From contig NC_081824.1 of NCBI RefSeq assembly GCF_030867095.1, positions 352,444,203 to 352,508,202 on the forward strand: a stretch of 64,000 nt of DNA, given 5' to 3'. Below, piece by piece: positions 22,568 through 34,146 of this stretch. Source of the DNA: Alligator mississippiensis (lineage: Eukaryota; Chordata; Crocodylia; Alligatoridae). Below the pieces are notes generated by a model. The model had not been told where the DNA came from. It ran no database searches and was given only the letters and a program-made list of their open reading frames with translations. Position numbers and translations under genes: made by a program. Position 1 is the first letter of the stretch. Every line of letters begins with the position of its first letter.

Positions 22568-25500
22568 TGAGCAGCCATGCTAATGGACAATGGACTCTTG
22601 AAGCAGCTATTTCATGCTTTGGCGCATTATGTGCATTAAAAACACCACCTTCAACAAAACATACTCAGTAAATCTTAAGCCCCTCCACACACCTGCAGAA
22701 AAGACTTAGATAAGCAGTATAACCTGAAGGTCATCATACCAATTCCAGATTCTAGTGCATCAAAGTAGAAGACGTTCTGCATACGTAATCTATTTCAGTT
22801 TAATACGACATTTGCTTCCTTTCAGTTTAGCACTTCAAGTAGGCTGGAAAACATTATGTGAACATCTTACTGTGGCTTTGATAATTTGTTGATCTGGGAT
22901 AAAAAATGACCAGCAATGACTTTTACTTCATCAATGTCCTTGAAGAGCTGAGACTGCTGAAACTGCTGAGATCTTGGAATTTATTTGATCATGAATCTAC
23001 TAATAAGGTGTAGGCAATATACAGTCTTTTTTTTCCCCAACTCTGATCTGACAAAGACATTCATTAATGTCTAAAACTGAAAATCTTTTGAATTGTTAAC
23101 ATTCCCATCTCAACTGTTTTAACTGACTCGTGTTCATGTTTGTTACCCTTACTAAAATCTCTTGGCTGTGTACACATCTGTTCAGTTCTCTTACTATGAG
23201 CATAGTATATTACTTACTCTTTAATATCTGAATCTGAATGTGCTCAGTAATACCTATGGCTAAGTTTCTAGCTTTTTCTTTAACTTTTTCGTTAGACTTT
23301 TATGCTGTCAAATCCTTGATGATACTGAGATTTGTATCAGGGTGGTGAGTTACTATATATCAATTACATTTCCTGTAAATTCTTTAGTAGTATATTTTGT
23401 GAATTTGTACCTGTTTGATCATCTGAATTTGCAGACTGCTTGTCAGCTCAAATATACAGGGAATTCCAATTTTAGGATTTCAGACAAAATGGTATTTGTT
23501 TCTATGTGTACGTGCTAGTGTGACGAAGCTCTATACAGGCTCATTTTTATGCTTGCTATATGAAATCAGCTTACTTATCTATTTGAACAGTAAGATGTAA
23601 ACAGTCTTTTTTGTAGATGCTTGTTCTGATTACAGTGCAGTAAGTATTTTGAACTGCATTTTTATGATATAAAATTGACTTGTGACAATTGCTTGTTTCA
23701 CTCTCAAAGAGGCACGAACCGAAGAATCTCTCAGACTTTCCTGCTTCACTGGGAAGTCATCTACTGGCTGCTTACCCATCATTCCCATTCATTCGGAGCT
23801 TCCTTTGGAAAGTGAGACAGGGCAGCACCTGACTGATACACATATCACCAGGATGACGTCTTCTCAGAGTCTGTGCATCTTTCTCTGTTCAATCAGCTGT
23901 CACACTACCTACCTTTCCATGCACAGGTTCAGAGAATCAGTTTAGTACTTTACTCAAATCTGCTGCCTTACCACCTGCTGGCTTGGATGCTGGTTGGTTG
24001 ACTTACATAGGTAGAAGCTGTTTGACAGATGGTAGGGATGTTTTGATCCCAACCAGGGAAGCTTCTGCTAGACTGGCCTATAAATCTAAATGGACAATTT
24101 TGCAATGAGCTACTCAGTATCCCCTTTATCTGTTGGAAACTTCTTTCTTGACATTAAATTGCCTACCTGTCATCTTGAAAACAATCTGGACTTCTGATTG
24201 GCTGAATGAGAGTCATTTTGGATAAAGTACTAACTTGCTATAATATACTTACCCCTGTAACATCTAGCTTCCCAAAAAAACTGAGTCATGCATTCATTCC
24301 ATTTACAAAGATTACTTTTATATGAGACTTAACTATAGTTCTTGTCTCTCCAATGGAGCTACTTTCAGATCAGTGTCATCATATTCTTTGTTACCTATCC
24401 ATTAAGACTGCTATTCCAGTAGTAATATCCTCAACATAGATTTAAACCTCAACATAGATTCAAACCTAACATCTGGAACTCCAGACACAATTTTTCATGG
24501 CAGAACAACTTTGTCTCTCAACACTTCACAAGAAGTATACACTGAATATAGTTTTTCCCAATTTATAAATTTACCGGTGCTTTGTCTTAAGGAACATTCA
24601 TCTCCTGGGAAGGTAAAACTTGATACTTCAGATGTTCTGAAAGCTCTGTCTTATTGCTTTCCTAGAACAAAACTGTCTCACAAATTGCCTGCACTCTTTG
24701 GAGACCTGCCTTGAGGACAAACTATTTCCATACAGAGGCCTCAGAAATTGGTTCCCCCCTCTCAAATCAAATTCCATTCTACCAACACTGGGGCAACTTC
24801 CAAGGTATGATTGAACAGAATAGCAAAAACAAAGATTTGTAGAGCGCTGTAATGCAGCTCCTACCCCATTACGGAAGAGGAGAGAAAGTGAGGGACCAGT
24901 AGGGGTGGAGAGCCCCAGGTGCAGACAGCACAATCAGGCCGGTGATTGATAGGCCTGGGGTGGAAGTAGTGGAGCAGAGAAGTGGTTTTAGGCTTCATAA
25001 GGACAGGAGAGCTGAAGAAGCAGGCTGGGTCTGACTTGCCAGAAAAGAGGAACTCCAGACCATGGGGTAGTGTGGGGTGGGGGCCTACAAGGAAGCCTCA
25101 GCAGCCTCAGACGTTGGAACTAAATTCTTTTGGTTATGTTTGTTACTGTGGTGTGATGTGGCCCCATGCTGGGGGAAAGGATTTTAGTTTAGAAGCAGTT
25201 TTGGTTTAGACTGTTTAAAACTGGAGGACCGGAAGCAGTGGTGAGGGGAAGTTTGGAGGCTGCAGGCAGCATCTAGGGGTGCACTGCTATCAGTGTGGGA
25301 GGACCAGGCTGCAAACCAAGGATCTGAACCCAAAACAAAAAAGACTGTGGATGCAGGCCCATACTCAGGGGGTGGAGGTGGGGGAGGAGGAGGAAACAGG
25401 AGGGCAAGAGAGGGCCTAAATCCCCAAGACTGAGGGTTTGGGAGGGCAAGGCTGGAGCTGGGGGCCCAGGAGCCTAGGGTCCTGGGGTAGTGGACCTGGG

Positions 25501-26900
25501 GCTGAGGGGCCTAGCTAGAATAAGGCACCAAGGCTGGGGGGTGAAGCCCAGACAAAGATTTAAGGCCTAACTGGCCAATAGGTGTAAGGGGGACCAGTGG
25601 GATCCGTCCAAGGCAATACCCTCTAGACAGAGACCATGTAGTGTGGTAGGATTGAGCAGGTCCAGTTGAGTCTGAAGAGAAGCCAGGAAGAAAGGGGCAA
25701 CCTGAGCTTGCTGAGCTCTAAGGGTAGCTTCCCTGTTCAACTTCAACATCAAGATGGGGCAGGTGAGACACCAGGGTGGACCCCTGAAAGGTCAGAGTGG
25801 GCAAGTGAGGGTGAAGATCCAGGCAGCCACTAAAGGGGACTGGGACAATGCAGCCACTCTCTGAGCTTGGTTGATAACAGATACCTCCTTTGAGTTCAGT
25901 ACATACATTTACCATGTAGTTCATTGTATTAGATTTCAGATAATGACATCAAGTTTGTCATGGCAGTCCTACCATCTGTATTTCAGCAGAGCTACCTCCT
26001 CAGAAAGTTAACTGCTTGGCCAATCACTGCAACTTGGATCCAGATAGATAGATAGTTGAAGAAAGGTCAGTTACTTTGCCGGGGCTGGAGTTCTTTAAGA
26101 TGTTCTGTGCACTTAGTTTTCATAACCTCCTTCCTGCCCTGTTTCTGTCAAGTCCTCTTTTTCTTCTGAATTGTGGAGGGCAAAGGAGTGGAGCAAATTG
26201 GGGCTGCTTAACTCTTTCAAAGCAGGGGAGAAGGAGGGCAAAAGGGCATAAAGGGTACAGGCACAGCCCCTGAATAGACTGACCTGGTTAACAGATTCAG
26301 ATCTTGCACACATAGGGACAATGTGCCACAAGTGTAGGATCCATGTAGACAGCACGTCTCAGAGAAACACACTTATTGTAAGACAAGTAACTTTATTAGA
26401 AATTTATTAAGTAGCTATATTGCAATGTGATTTTGTTTCTGCATTTTTGCAGTATATGCTGAGAAGGACAAACTTCTATAAATGATATATTTTTATTACA
26501 CTCATCATACTACACCCCTTTTTTGGATACCTTTGTACTTTATTGTAATTATTTTCACCATTTCCTTGTTAAAAAATCTTGCCTTTGTCTAGGGATTTAG
26601 AGGTGTACTGGCTCAGGGAATGCAAATGCTGTAAGCTGTGCAAGCTAAGCTCTTCCTTTGCATAGAAAAGGTTCATGTGTTCAGGGCAATGAGGCCATGA
26701 CTATTTTTCTTTGACTTCACTGAAGGTCTTTTTTTAGTTGGACCATTTCTTGACTTTTTGTCTTGCTCCAGTGAGCTGAAGAAAAAAAGGAGTTTGAAAA
26801 AAGCAGCTGTTTGGGGAACAATATCCTTCCTTTGGTGAGTGAGAAGGAAGAGGGAAGTTTAAACATTAAGATAATGTGTAAGTCTGAGGAGCTGAGCTCC
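22568..26900. other. Intergenic, no gene recognised
   Basis: AT-rich to about 24800, then purine-rich (G/A) to about 25560. Short frames such as 24628-24933 minus have no domain. A few GATA copies occur at 26041-26053. Confidence 0.5.
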
Positions 26901-27191
26901 TAGGCTGCTGACAGATGAGGAAAAAAAAATTAGTTCAACCTCGCTCTGCAGTGTCTGTATAGATCGGGTGCTTCAATGAGCTTTTTGGGGCTTTTATCTA
27001 AAGCTGATTCAATCAGCTATTAGCTAAACGCCCCAAAAAGCCCTACTGAAGCACTTGATCTATATAGATGTTGGGCGAGCCAGGTGCAACTTACATGATG
27101 CCTCTTCTGGGCATGTCCTGGGTTTGGCGTGGGAGCACACCAAATTTAAAGTGCTCCTTTCCTTTTTTTTCCATGTCTGCAAGCAGCCCTA
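26901..27191. mobile_element. Palindromic non-autonomous DNA transposon (hAT-like termini)
   Basis: The ends resemble each other in reverse: TAGGCTGCTGACAGATG on the left and CATGTCTGCAAGCAGCCCTA on the right. The inside is a long imperfect palindrome: TATAGATCGGGTGCTTCAAT and GAGCTTTTTGGGGC near 26960 pair with GCCCCAAAAAGCCC and GAAGCACTTGATCTATATA near 27050, around ATTCAATCAGC. No matching 8-bp flanking duplication was seen. Confidence 0.7.
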
Positions 27192-28455
27192 AATTTTATT
27201 TGATTGTTTAGAGCAAGGGCAAAATGGGTGTGTCTAAGCCCTGGAGTTTGTGTGTAAGTTTATAGTCCCTCTGGTACTGGCAGGCAGAGAACTGAATTTT
27301 TTAGGTGCTGCTGAAATATGTGCCAAGCAACTGATTCATTCTGTAGACAAAAAACCCCAGTCCTTTCAGATGAGAAAACGACATATTTAAAAATTAATTT
27401 ATAATCTTTCCCACCTCACAAAAATCCTTTTCTCTTCAGCTATTTAAGGCCCTGGTCTTTAATAGTACCTCATACAGTTGAAGCGCTAGTGTAACTAATA
27501 GGCAACACCATCATTGTAGTACAGCTAAAACAGCATGGGTGGACATGGCACAGGCACAAGGCTGTTTGAGCACCATCTGCAGTATTGTCTAAAAAATGCT
27601 CTTTTTCTCAGCTTCTGCACTGCCATCTGGTGTTGTCACACCGAATTTCACCACAATGATTTTTCCAAATCCCATGCATACCTTTTTGCTGGCTTGTTGA
27701 GGATATGCAACTAGAACCACCATCAATTATTTTTAGAGGCAGGTGGCCCAGTTACTGGTGCCATTCAGTCTCCGGCATCCTGTTGGGGTAATTCCAATTG
27801 GTTGGAAATTCCAAGTAAAATAAACCCTAAATAGTCTCAAGACTATTCTAGGGACAGAAATTACACAAAAAACAGTATAAGTGATTGAAAACCAGTTCAA
27901 ATCTGTAACACAATAGAAGTTCAGTGCACATAAATTGCTTTCAAAATGGCCGAAACAGGTTTAAGATAAACCTAGATGGATGTAGTATTAAACTTAAGTG
28001 ATTTAGCTTAAATCAGTTTATTAGATTTCTGTCCCAGATCTCCTGGGATTTCTGTCCCAGATTCAAGTTAACTCACAGTTCCCCAGCATCCCAGGTTGTT
28101 TTGCATCTTTCCCACAAACCTCGCACTCACAGGGTGGGCAGCTAGCCTTGGCCCAAGCTGTCTGCTCCAGCCAAGCAAAGAGGCATGCTCTAGAGCCCTC
28201 TGGTGAAGACTGAATTGATTCAGCCTCAGGCTTTTTGATTGTCTGTACTTATCCAAGGGATCATATTCATAACAGTGTTTGCATGTGAAGGAAAGCAACA
28301 TCACATTCAGTTGGATCAAATTCACTGATTTCCTATCAAAGGAATAATATCACCGTCGGACCTGGGTAAATGAGGTCAATTTTGTCAAAGCTTACATCTC
28401 TGAGTTAATTTTCATTACTCTATCTTTACTCTTAAGGCAGGGCAGGGTGGCACTT
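27192..28455. other. Intergenic, unassigned
   Basis: No gene or repeat recognised. The 85-codon minus frame at 28068-28325 has no domain. Confidence 0.45.
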
Positions 28456-28757
28456 TAGGGTGTGTACACAAGTATTTAGTTGACTTAAAATAAAGCGACT
28501 TGACTAAGATGACTTAAGTTAAGCCATGTTGGAGCATATGCATGTACTGCTCTTTGACATGGTGGCAGCCATCTTGTGAGCTAAGTTGGCTTAACTAATG
28601 TGAATCAAGATAATACACATCAGAGGTCTATTATCTTGTGCCTCATTTAAGTTGATGCTGCTCCACATACATGTGTATGCTCTGAAAGTTAAATCAACTT
28701 TTTAAAGTTAAGTCAGCTTAACTGTCAGAAAGTTAGTATGAGTATATGCACCCCCTG
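28456..28757. mobile_element. MITE-like element with AGGGTGTGTACAC-type terminal repeats
   Basis: The left end (TAGGGTGTGTACACAAGTA) and the right end read in reverse (CAGGGGGTGCATATACTCATA) are similar over about 30 bp. Inside are several GACTTAA/TTAAGTC words in both orientations. A target duplication is not evident. Confidence 0.6.
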
Positions 28758-28762
28758 AGACA

Positions 28763-28860
28763 AACTAGTTCAAAAAGGCACAAGCTTTCCTATGCAACAG
28801 ATTACTTCATCAGATGCTATAAAGGGCTGTAAGTCAGACTAACATGGCTAACTACCTTTT
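28763..28860 (-). mobile_element. Penelope-like tail with hammerhead-like core
   Basis: On the minus strand CTGATGA (28807-28813) is followed 17 bases later by GAAAGCTTG (28781-28789). The same spacing and words occur in the tail at 62311-62340. This arrangement is typical of the 3' ends of repeats common in turtles and crocodilians and resembles the hammerhead ribozyme core. The element directly abuts the MITE-like element ending at 28757. Confidence 0.55.
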
Positions 28861-29737
28861 TCTGTCTTTGCCCTGGTACTCATATATAGCTCTAGTTGGC
28901 TTGTTGCTTATGAAGCAATCTAGTGCTGAGATATAAACTGAGAGAGAGTCCCACCCCTTAAGCCCTTTCCCAACAATTTACAACTTGTTTTTACTATTCA
29001 TCTGGACTAGGTAAAAAGTTTTGTAAGTGAGGGCACTAAACTGGCTATCTCTTTTGAAGCTGTAGCTTCCAAATTCTAACTTTGTTATTCCCTATTACAA
29101 CTTTCAAGTCATTAAAAATATTGAGCACCGTAGAAGGTAGCATTTATGGAAGTATTTATGCCTTCCATTTAGCTTGACTCTTCTATTTTAAAAATGGGGT
29201 GGGGAGGAGGATGAGTGTTCCAGTGGTAATAAGACTAGCTGAAGACCCTAGTTCATTTCCCTGCTTTGTGTAACCTTGAGCAAGTTACATAATTGCCCTT
29301 TGTAGGACCCATGAAGGAAGTATGCTTGTTGTAAGTTTCAGCCCACTACCTGTGATCTGCAAACATATTAGATCACATTACTTGTGAGCTAATGACAATG
29401 GTCTGGCGGATACAAAAGGAATGAAAAAGAGTTTTCTTTAAACAGTTGCTTTATTCACACCTCAATAAAATTGAAGCACTTTTATATTAAACAGATTTTC
29501 ATAATACTTTATGCAAGGCAAAATTGACTAATACAAATAACTCTTTTACCAAATAAAAAACCTCAAACAACCCCTTCATAAAAATTTTATTCAAATAAAT
29601 AGGCTCTGAAGGTCAACATATTTGGATGCTCAAAACAGTAGTAGAGGTGAATTCCAGAATCAAGGAGCCCAGGTGCACTGAGAATGTCTTACCACCAGCC
29701 TCCTTGTGTTTAACTCTGAAGAATGTCAGCTGGAGCT
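28861..29737. other. AT-rich intergenic sequence
   Basis: Nothing recognised. Confidence 0.5.
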
Positions 29738-29745
29738 ATCAGTAC

Positions 29746-30511
29746 TAGGGGTGTGCAGTGGGCTATATTTGATTCAGATTCACTGTCCTGATTTGATTCG
29801 GCTGAATCAGAATTTGAAGATTCGATGCTGATTCGGATAATCAGCGATTCAGACACAGATGCAGCTTTAAAAGTTTTTTCTACATACCTTGAGGTAGCAG
29901 GTGCAGCTGGTGAATGCTGCAAAGCTGAAGCACATGGAGCTTCCTATAGGAGTGCAGGGGAGCCCTCCATGTGCTTGGTGGCAAACTCAGAAGTGTACTG
30001 GAAGTACTTTCGGTCCACTTCTGGGTCCACCACCGAGCGCATGGGGGACCCCCTGCCTCTCTGCTCGGCAGTCAGCCACAGGGGGACCCCAGGTGCCCCC
30101 TCCAGACCCAGGAGGCACCAGTCGCAAAGCTGGGGGGGGGGGTGTCCCCTGCACACTCCACGGTGGACCTGGAAGCGGTCTGGAAGTGCTTCTGATCCAT
30201 TTCCGGGTCCACCGTGGAGCACACTTGGGACCTGCCCCCCCGCGCTCATGTGGGACGCTCCATCTCCCCCACCATCTCAGCATTCACAAGCTGCCTGGTA
30301 CCTTGAGGTATGTAGAAAATACATTTGAAGCTGTGTGTATGTCCAAATCATCAAATCTCTCCGAATCTCTTCAAATTGATTCAAAGGGTTTTGATTAGAT
30401 TCGGAGAGATTAAAGGGTCTCCTGATTTGATTTGGATTCAGAGATTCGGCTGCTGAATTGAGCTGAATCTCCACCAAATTGAATCAGTGACTGAAGTTTT
30501 GTGCAGCCCTA
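29746..30511. mobile_element. hAT-type non-autonomous transposon with 8-bp TSD
   Basis: The 766-bp element starts TAGGGGTGTGCA and ends TGTGCAGCCCTA and is flanked on both sides by ATCAGTAC (29738-29745 and 30512-30519). Eight-base duplications and these termini indicate the hAT superfamily. Subterminal regions are full of GATTCGG/CCGAATC-like words. A second inverted pair, TCTACATACCTTGAGGTA near 29878 and TACCTTGAGGTATGTAGA near 30299, lies further in. The GC-rich centre is itself palindromic (CTCCACGGTGGACCTGGA near 30157 pairs with TCCGGGTCCACCGTGGAG near 30202). Frames inside, including a 167-codon one, are products of this structure, and no transposase is encoded. Confidence 0.92.
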
Positions 30512-30519
30512 ATCAGTAC

Positions 30520-31147
30520 TATGATGCATCATCAAGAGATGTGCATTTTCTCAGATATTGAAGATTCATACCATATAGGGTATTGTAAGCTAAAGTGAAC
30601 CTCTTGAATTTCACATTGTGATACAGTAGTGAGCAATGCCCTCTTATGTGCCTGTCCTAGACCTTGGACTGAACAGAAGGTAAGAGTAGGGCTAGTGTAG
30701 TTATTAAAGAACTGGTTAAATATTACATATGGAAGATTAAATTAAAAATGGTAAAGCATCAAAAGCAAGAAATCCCAAGGTTTAGGGATAATGCATGACC
30801 CTAACTCTGACTTCTAGTGCATTATAATAGTCTATAACTACACGATCACAAATTTTATGGGATTTATTTTTCCACAACATTACATACATGTCTGGCAACT
30901 TGTAATTCTGTTATAGTTACATTAATGTTATTGGCATCATCTTTTTATTGATATACTTTTATACAGAACTCTCTTCTTTCTGTTGTATTTTAGTAATTGT
31001 GTCAGCAATTGAATGCCATATTTTTTAAGCATAAACATAGGCTTCCTTCAATGCAATTGAGGGGATAAGCCAGAGTTGTGTCTGTAACACTTTCTCTTTT
31101 CTCTAATTGTAGTTCAGAGGCTGAGGCAATGGACTGTGTGAAGTTGG
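30520..31147. other. AT-rich intergenic sequence
   Basis: Nothing recognised. Confidence 0.5.
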
Positions 31148-31155
31148 GTGATCAG

Positions 31156-31199
31156 CAGGGATCCTGGTTTTCTGTGATAAAAAAATCCCCAATTTTCAG

Positions 31200-31242
<43 letters not shown>

Positions 31243-31345
31243 GTGTTTCATTTTAATCATGGGAAAATGTGGATTTTGGGTTACCTTTTAAATCCAAAAA
31301 TTGGGGGGGGGGGGGGGGGGTTATCAGAGAAAACCAGAATCCCTG
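31156..31345. mobile_element. Short hAT-type MITE with TSD
   Basis: Terminal inverted repeats of about 25 bp: CAGGGATCCTGGTTTTCT on the left, with the reverse of AGAAAACCAGAATCCCTG on the right. Flanking octamers GTGATCAG (31148-31155) and GTGGTCAG (31346-31353) match at 7 of 8 positions, as expected for a hAT target duplication. The inside is low complexity: a (TA)n run at about 31205-31240 and a G-run at about 31304-31320. Confidence 0.88.
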
Positions 31346-31353
31346 GTGGTCAG

Positions 31354-31768
31354 TAAAATTTTACTGTTATTTTTTTTTATATTTAGGCAAAAGTGAGGTA
31401 TCACGGTCCATACTAGGCACTACAATAAAAGCAGCCTGGTTTTCAAAGGTACTGAGCATACATAAGTCTTTTGCTCATTTTTTTCTTTTGCTTTCAAGAA
31501 GTAGATTTGTGACAGTTTTACTGTGTATGATCCTTTACTTAACTGTGTGGTGCTGGAGATTTAGATTTGATGAACCCTTCAGTATCATTATATTTCCCTA
31601 ATGAAGGAAATGATTAGGATGTTAAATGGTCCTTTATAACATCATATATTGGAATATATATATATATTTTTTTTCATCAAATAAGTAACTGTGTTATAGG
31701 ATCCATACCAAGTAGGATGATGATTCCTGCACCCTCGTGTGCAGGGAGAAAGCAAGGAATGTGACCAG
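31354..31768. other. Intergenic spacer between two related hAT elements
   Basis: AT-rich, with a short TA run near 31653. No gene seen. Confidence 0.5.
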
Positions 31769-33605
31769 CAGGGATCCAGGTTTTCCATTCACCATTGAAA
31801 AACATGAAAAAATGCGGATTTTTCTCTTTCTAAGGAGAAAAACACAGACTTTCTCCTTTAAAGGAGAAAAACATGGGAAATGGCACATTTCCCCTTGCAA
31901 GCTGTCAGAGTTCCAGCCTGCAAGGGGCTGGGACAAGCAGGAGAAGAGCAATCAGGCAGGGTGTTCCACATGCATGTGCACTTGCACACGTGCGTGTAGC
32001 AGTCAGGAAGCATGGAGAGCAGCTCCTGCAGCTCCCCGCAGGTAAGTGTGTGTGGTTGGGGATTGAGGCCCCCATAGTAAGGGAGGGAGGGAGTTGGGCA
32101 GGGCTGGGGTTAGGGGCGCTGCCTAGCTAGAGCGGAGTGTGGGGTCTGGGGCTTGGGGTTCAGGGCAGGATGGGAATGTGCAGCTGCAGGGCCCAGGTGG
32201 GGAGTGGAATGGAGCCATCGGTGGCTGGTCTGTGGGGTGGTGGTGAAGGCTGGCTCCCCACCACTGTGTGCACTGCCGGGAGGGCACGACATGATTTGTG
32301 TACAGGGTGGGGGTGGATGCAGGCTGGCTACTGCAGGTTCAGGGCTCCCTGCCCTGCTGCCCTCCCCCCACTGGCCTCCACAGCCCAGCAGGTGGGATTC
32401 AGAGTGACAGGGTAGAGTGGGGCAAGGAGGCTTGGTGCCATGACTGGGAGCCCTGTGCCACCATGGTGAGGTGCCCCCTGCCTGCCCAGCAGCAGCAGGG
32501 ATGGCAGCACTGAGTTGTACCCTCCTGCTACTGCCAGGGGGTGCCTCATCACGGTGATGTGGGGCTCTCGGCAGTGGCACTGAGCCTTCCCGCCCTGTCC
32601 TGCCCTGACATACCAGGTCCTGCTTGCTGGGCCATGGAGGCCCCCAGGGGAAGGGCAGCAGGGAAGGGAGCCCCAAGCCTGCAGTGGCTAGCCCACATAT
32701 GCCGCCCCCTAGGCTCTACTCCAGCCATGCTGCCCATGGGTGAAGGGGAGCCAGGTTCCATGCTCTGCTCCACCCACAGCAGCTACTGCCTCCTGCAGGC
32801 AGCAGCCAGGGCTTGGACACTACTGGCAGGGCAGGGGGCTGTTGACCTGGGTCCCTGGCCCTGTAGCTCTAGCAGGTGGGGGCCCCCTCTGGCAGGGCTG
32901 GGGTGGAGGGGATGCAAGTCATGAGTGAGAGGCACCAGCACAGGTGAGAGGGATCTGGGTTGGAGAGTAAGGGGCACCTGGGGGTGGGGAGGGCTGCAGG
33001 TTGGGAGTGAGGGGCACCAGTAGGGCTAGGGGGAGGTGGGTTGGGAGTGAGAGGCACCAGCAGGGCCAGGGGGCTGTGGGTCAGAACTGAGGGGCACCAA
33101 TAGCGCTGGGGGATGGGGGTGGGAAGTGAGGGGCACCAACAGGGCCAGGGGCCTGTGGTTTTGGAGTGAGGGGCACTGGCAGGGCCAAGGGCGCTGTAGC
33201 TTGGGAGGGAGGGGCAATGGCCTGGGCAGGGTTCTGGCATATCAGGGCTGTTCAGTGCCACAAAGAAATAGAGAGGGAGAGACAGCTGCAGCTGGATCTG
33301 CATCCTGGTGAGAGAAGGGCAGGGGAAGCTCTGATTTTACATGATAAAAAACCCAAAATCAAACACCAAAATGTATAGGTATTTAGAATTTATTTTATCA
33401 CAGTGATTGGGGCACTGGTAGGCTTCTAAACTGCTTTAAAATTGTAAATATATCAATAAAACATTGTGTTCAACTGATACCTATATGTACAGTAGTGTTT
33501 CATTTTAATTACAGAAAAACATGGATTTTGGTGGTTTTAATGAGAGAATTTGATAGCTTTATCAGAGAATTTGTGATTTTTAAACAGAGAGAACCAGGAT
33601 CCCTA
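31769..33605. mobile_element. Larger element of the same hAT family with GC-rich interior
   Basis: It starts CAGGGATCCAGGTTTTCC and ends GAGAACCAGGATCCCTA, the same termini as the element at 31156. Its right 120 bp (GTGTTTCATTTTAAT then ACATGGATTTTGG) also match that element's interior. The AT-rich ends enclose about 1.3 kb of unrelated GC-rich sequence (31960-33330). The flanks are GTGACCAG (31761-31768) and GATCAGTA after 33605. They share a GAYCAG word but do not form a clean duplication, so two half elements remain possible. Open frames inside have repetitive Gly/Pro/Ala-rich content and no domain. Confidence 0.65.
32925..33240. repeat. Minisatellite, about 40-bp unit, about 8 copies
   Basis: Units beginning GTGAGGGGCACCAG start near 32925, 32967, 33007, 33047, 33087, 33126, 33166 and 33207, so spacing is 39-42 bp. 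Copies are clearly diverged. The array lies inside the GC-rich part of the element above. Confidence 0.9.
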
Positions 33606-33840
33606 GATCAGTATAACTGACCTACAGGAAGAGACCTTGAATAATAAATGGCTTTGTAAGTACAGATATGAGAAGAGTTACAATCTTCAGAATAGTAAGT
33701 TCTTCTTCAGCTAGATCCACTAAATGTATATTTGAGGAGCAAAAGAAAATTCCAAGCTTCTTAAGGGGCAAAGAAAAACTGAGGAAATATAACATGTTTA
33801 GTGGCATGTAGTCACATCTCTAGTAGTTCATTTTATATAG

Positions 33841-34138
33841 TAGGGCTCTCCAACTGGCAGCCTGTGGGCTGCATTCCTCACAAGGAGAGGTAGGCTGTCC
33901 TCATGGCAAGAGAGGGGCCAGGTGGCCCATGCTGCACTCGACTTCTCAGGCCTCACCTCATACACAGCTGAGGAAGCCAGGCTGCTTGCTTTGCTCACAC
34001 TGGGAGTGGGTGGGGAGAAGCCAAGCTGCCACATTGCAGAGGGGACTCCAGCATCTGAGGCCCATGCAGCATGTGGCTCCAGGATCTGGAGGCCACATGG
34101 CATGTGGCTTACTGCAGTTTAGAAGCTGGACAGCCCTG
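33841..34138. mobile_element. hAT-type non-autonomous transposon
   Basis: The ends are inverted copies: TAGGGCTCTCCAACTGGC and, read in reverse from the right, CAGGGCTGTCCAGCTTCT. Flanking octamers TTATATAG (33833-33840) and CTATAGAG (34139-34146) agree at 6 of 8 positions. The interior GGCAGCCTGTGGGCTGCAT style sequence is typical of widespread vertebrate hAT derivatives. No coding capacity. Confidence 0.82.
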
Positions 34139-34146
34139 CTATAGAG

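Noticed and set aside
32110..33303. Several 60-190 codon frames, including a proline-rich minus-strand protein
   Set aside because: They arise from the 40-bp minisatellite and GC-rich filler of a hAT-type element; the repeat unit is visible at DNA level.
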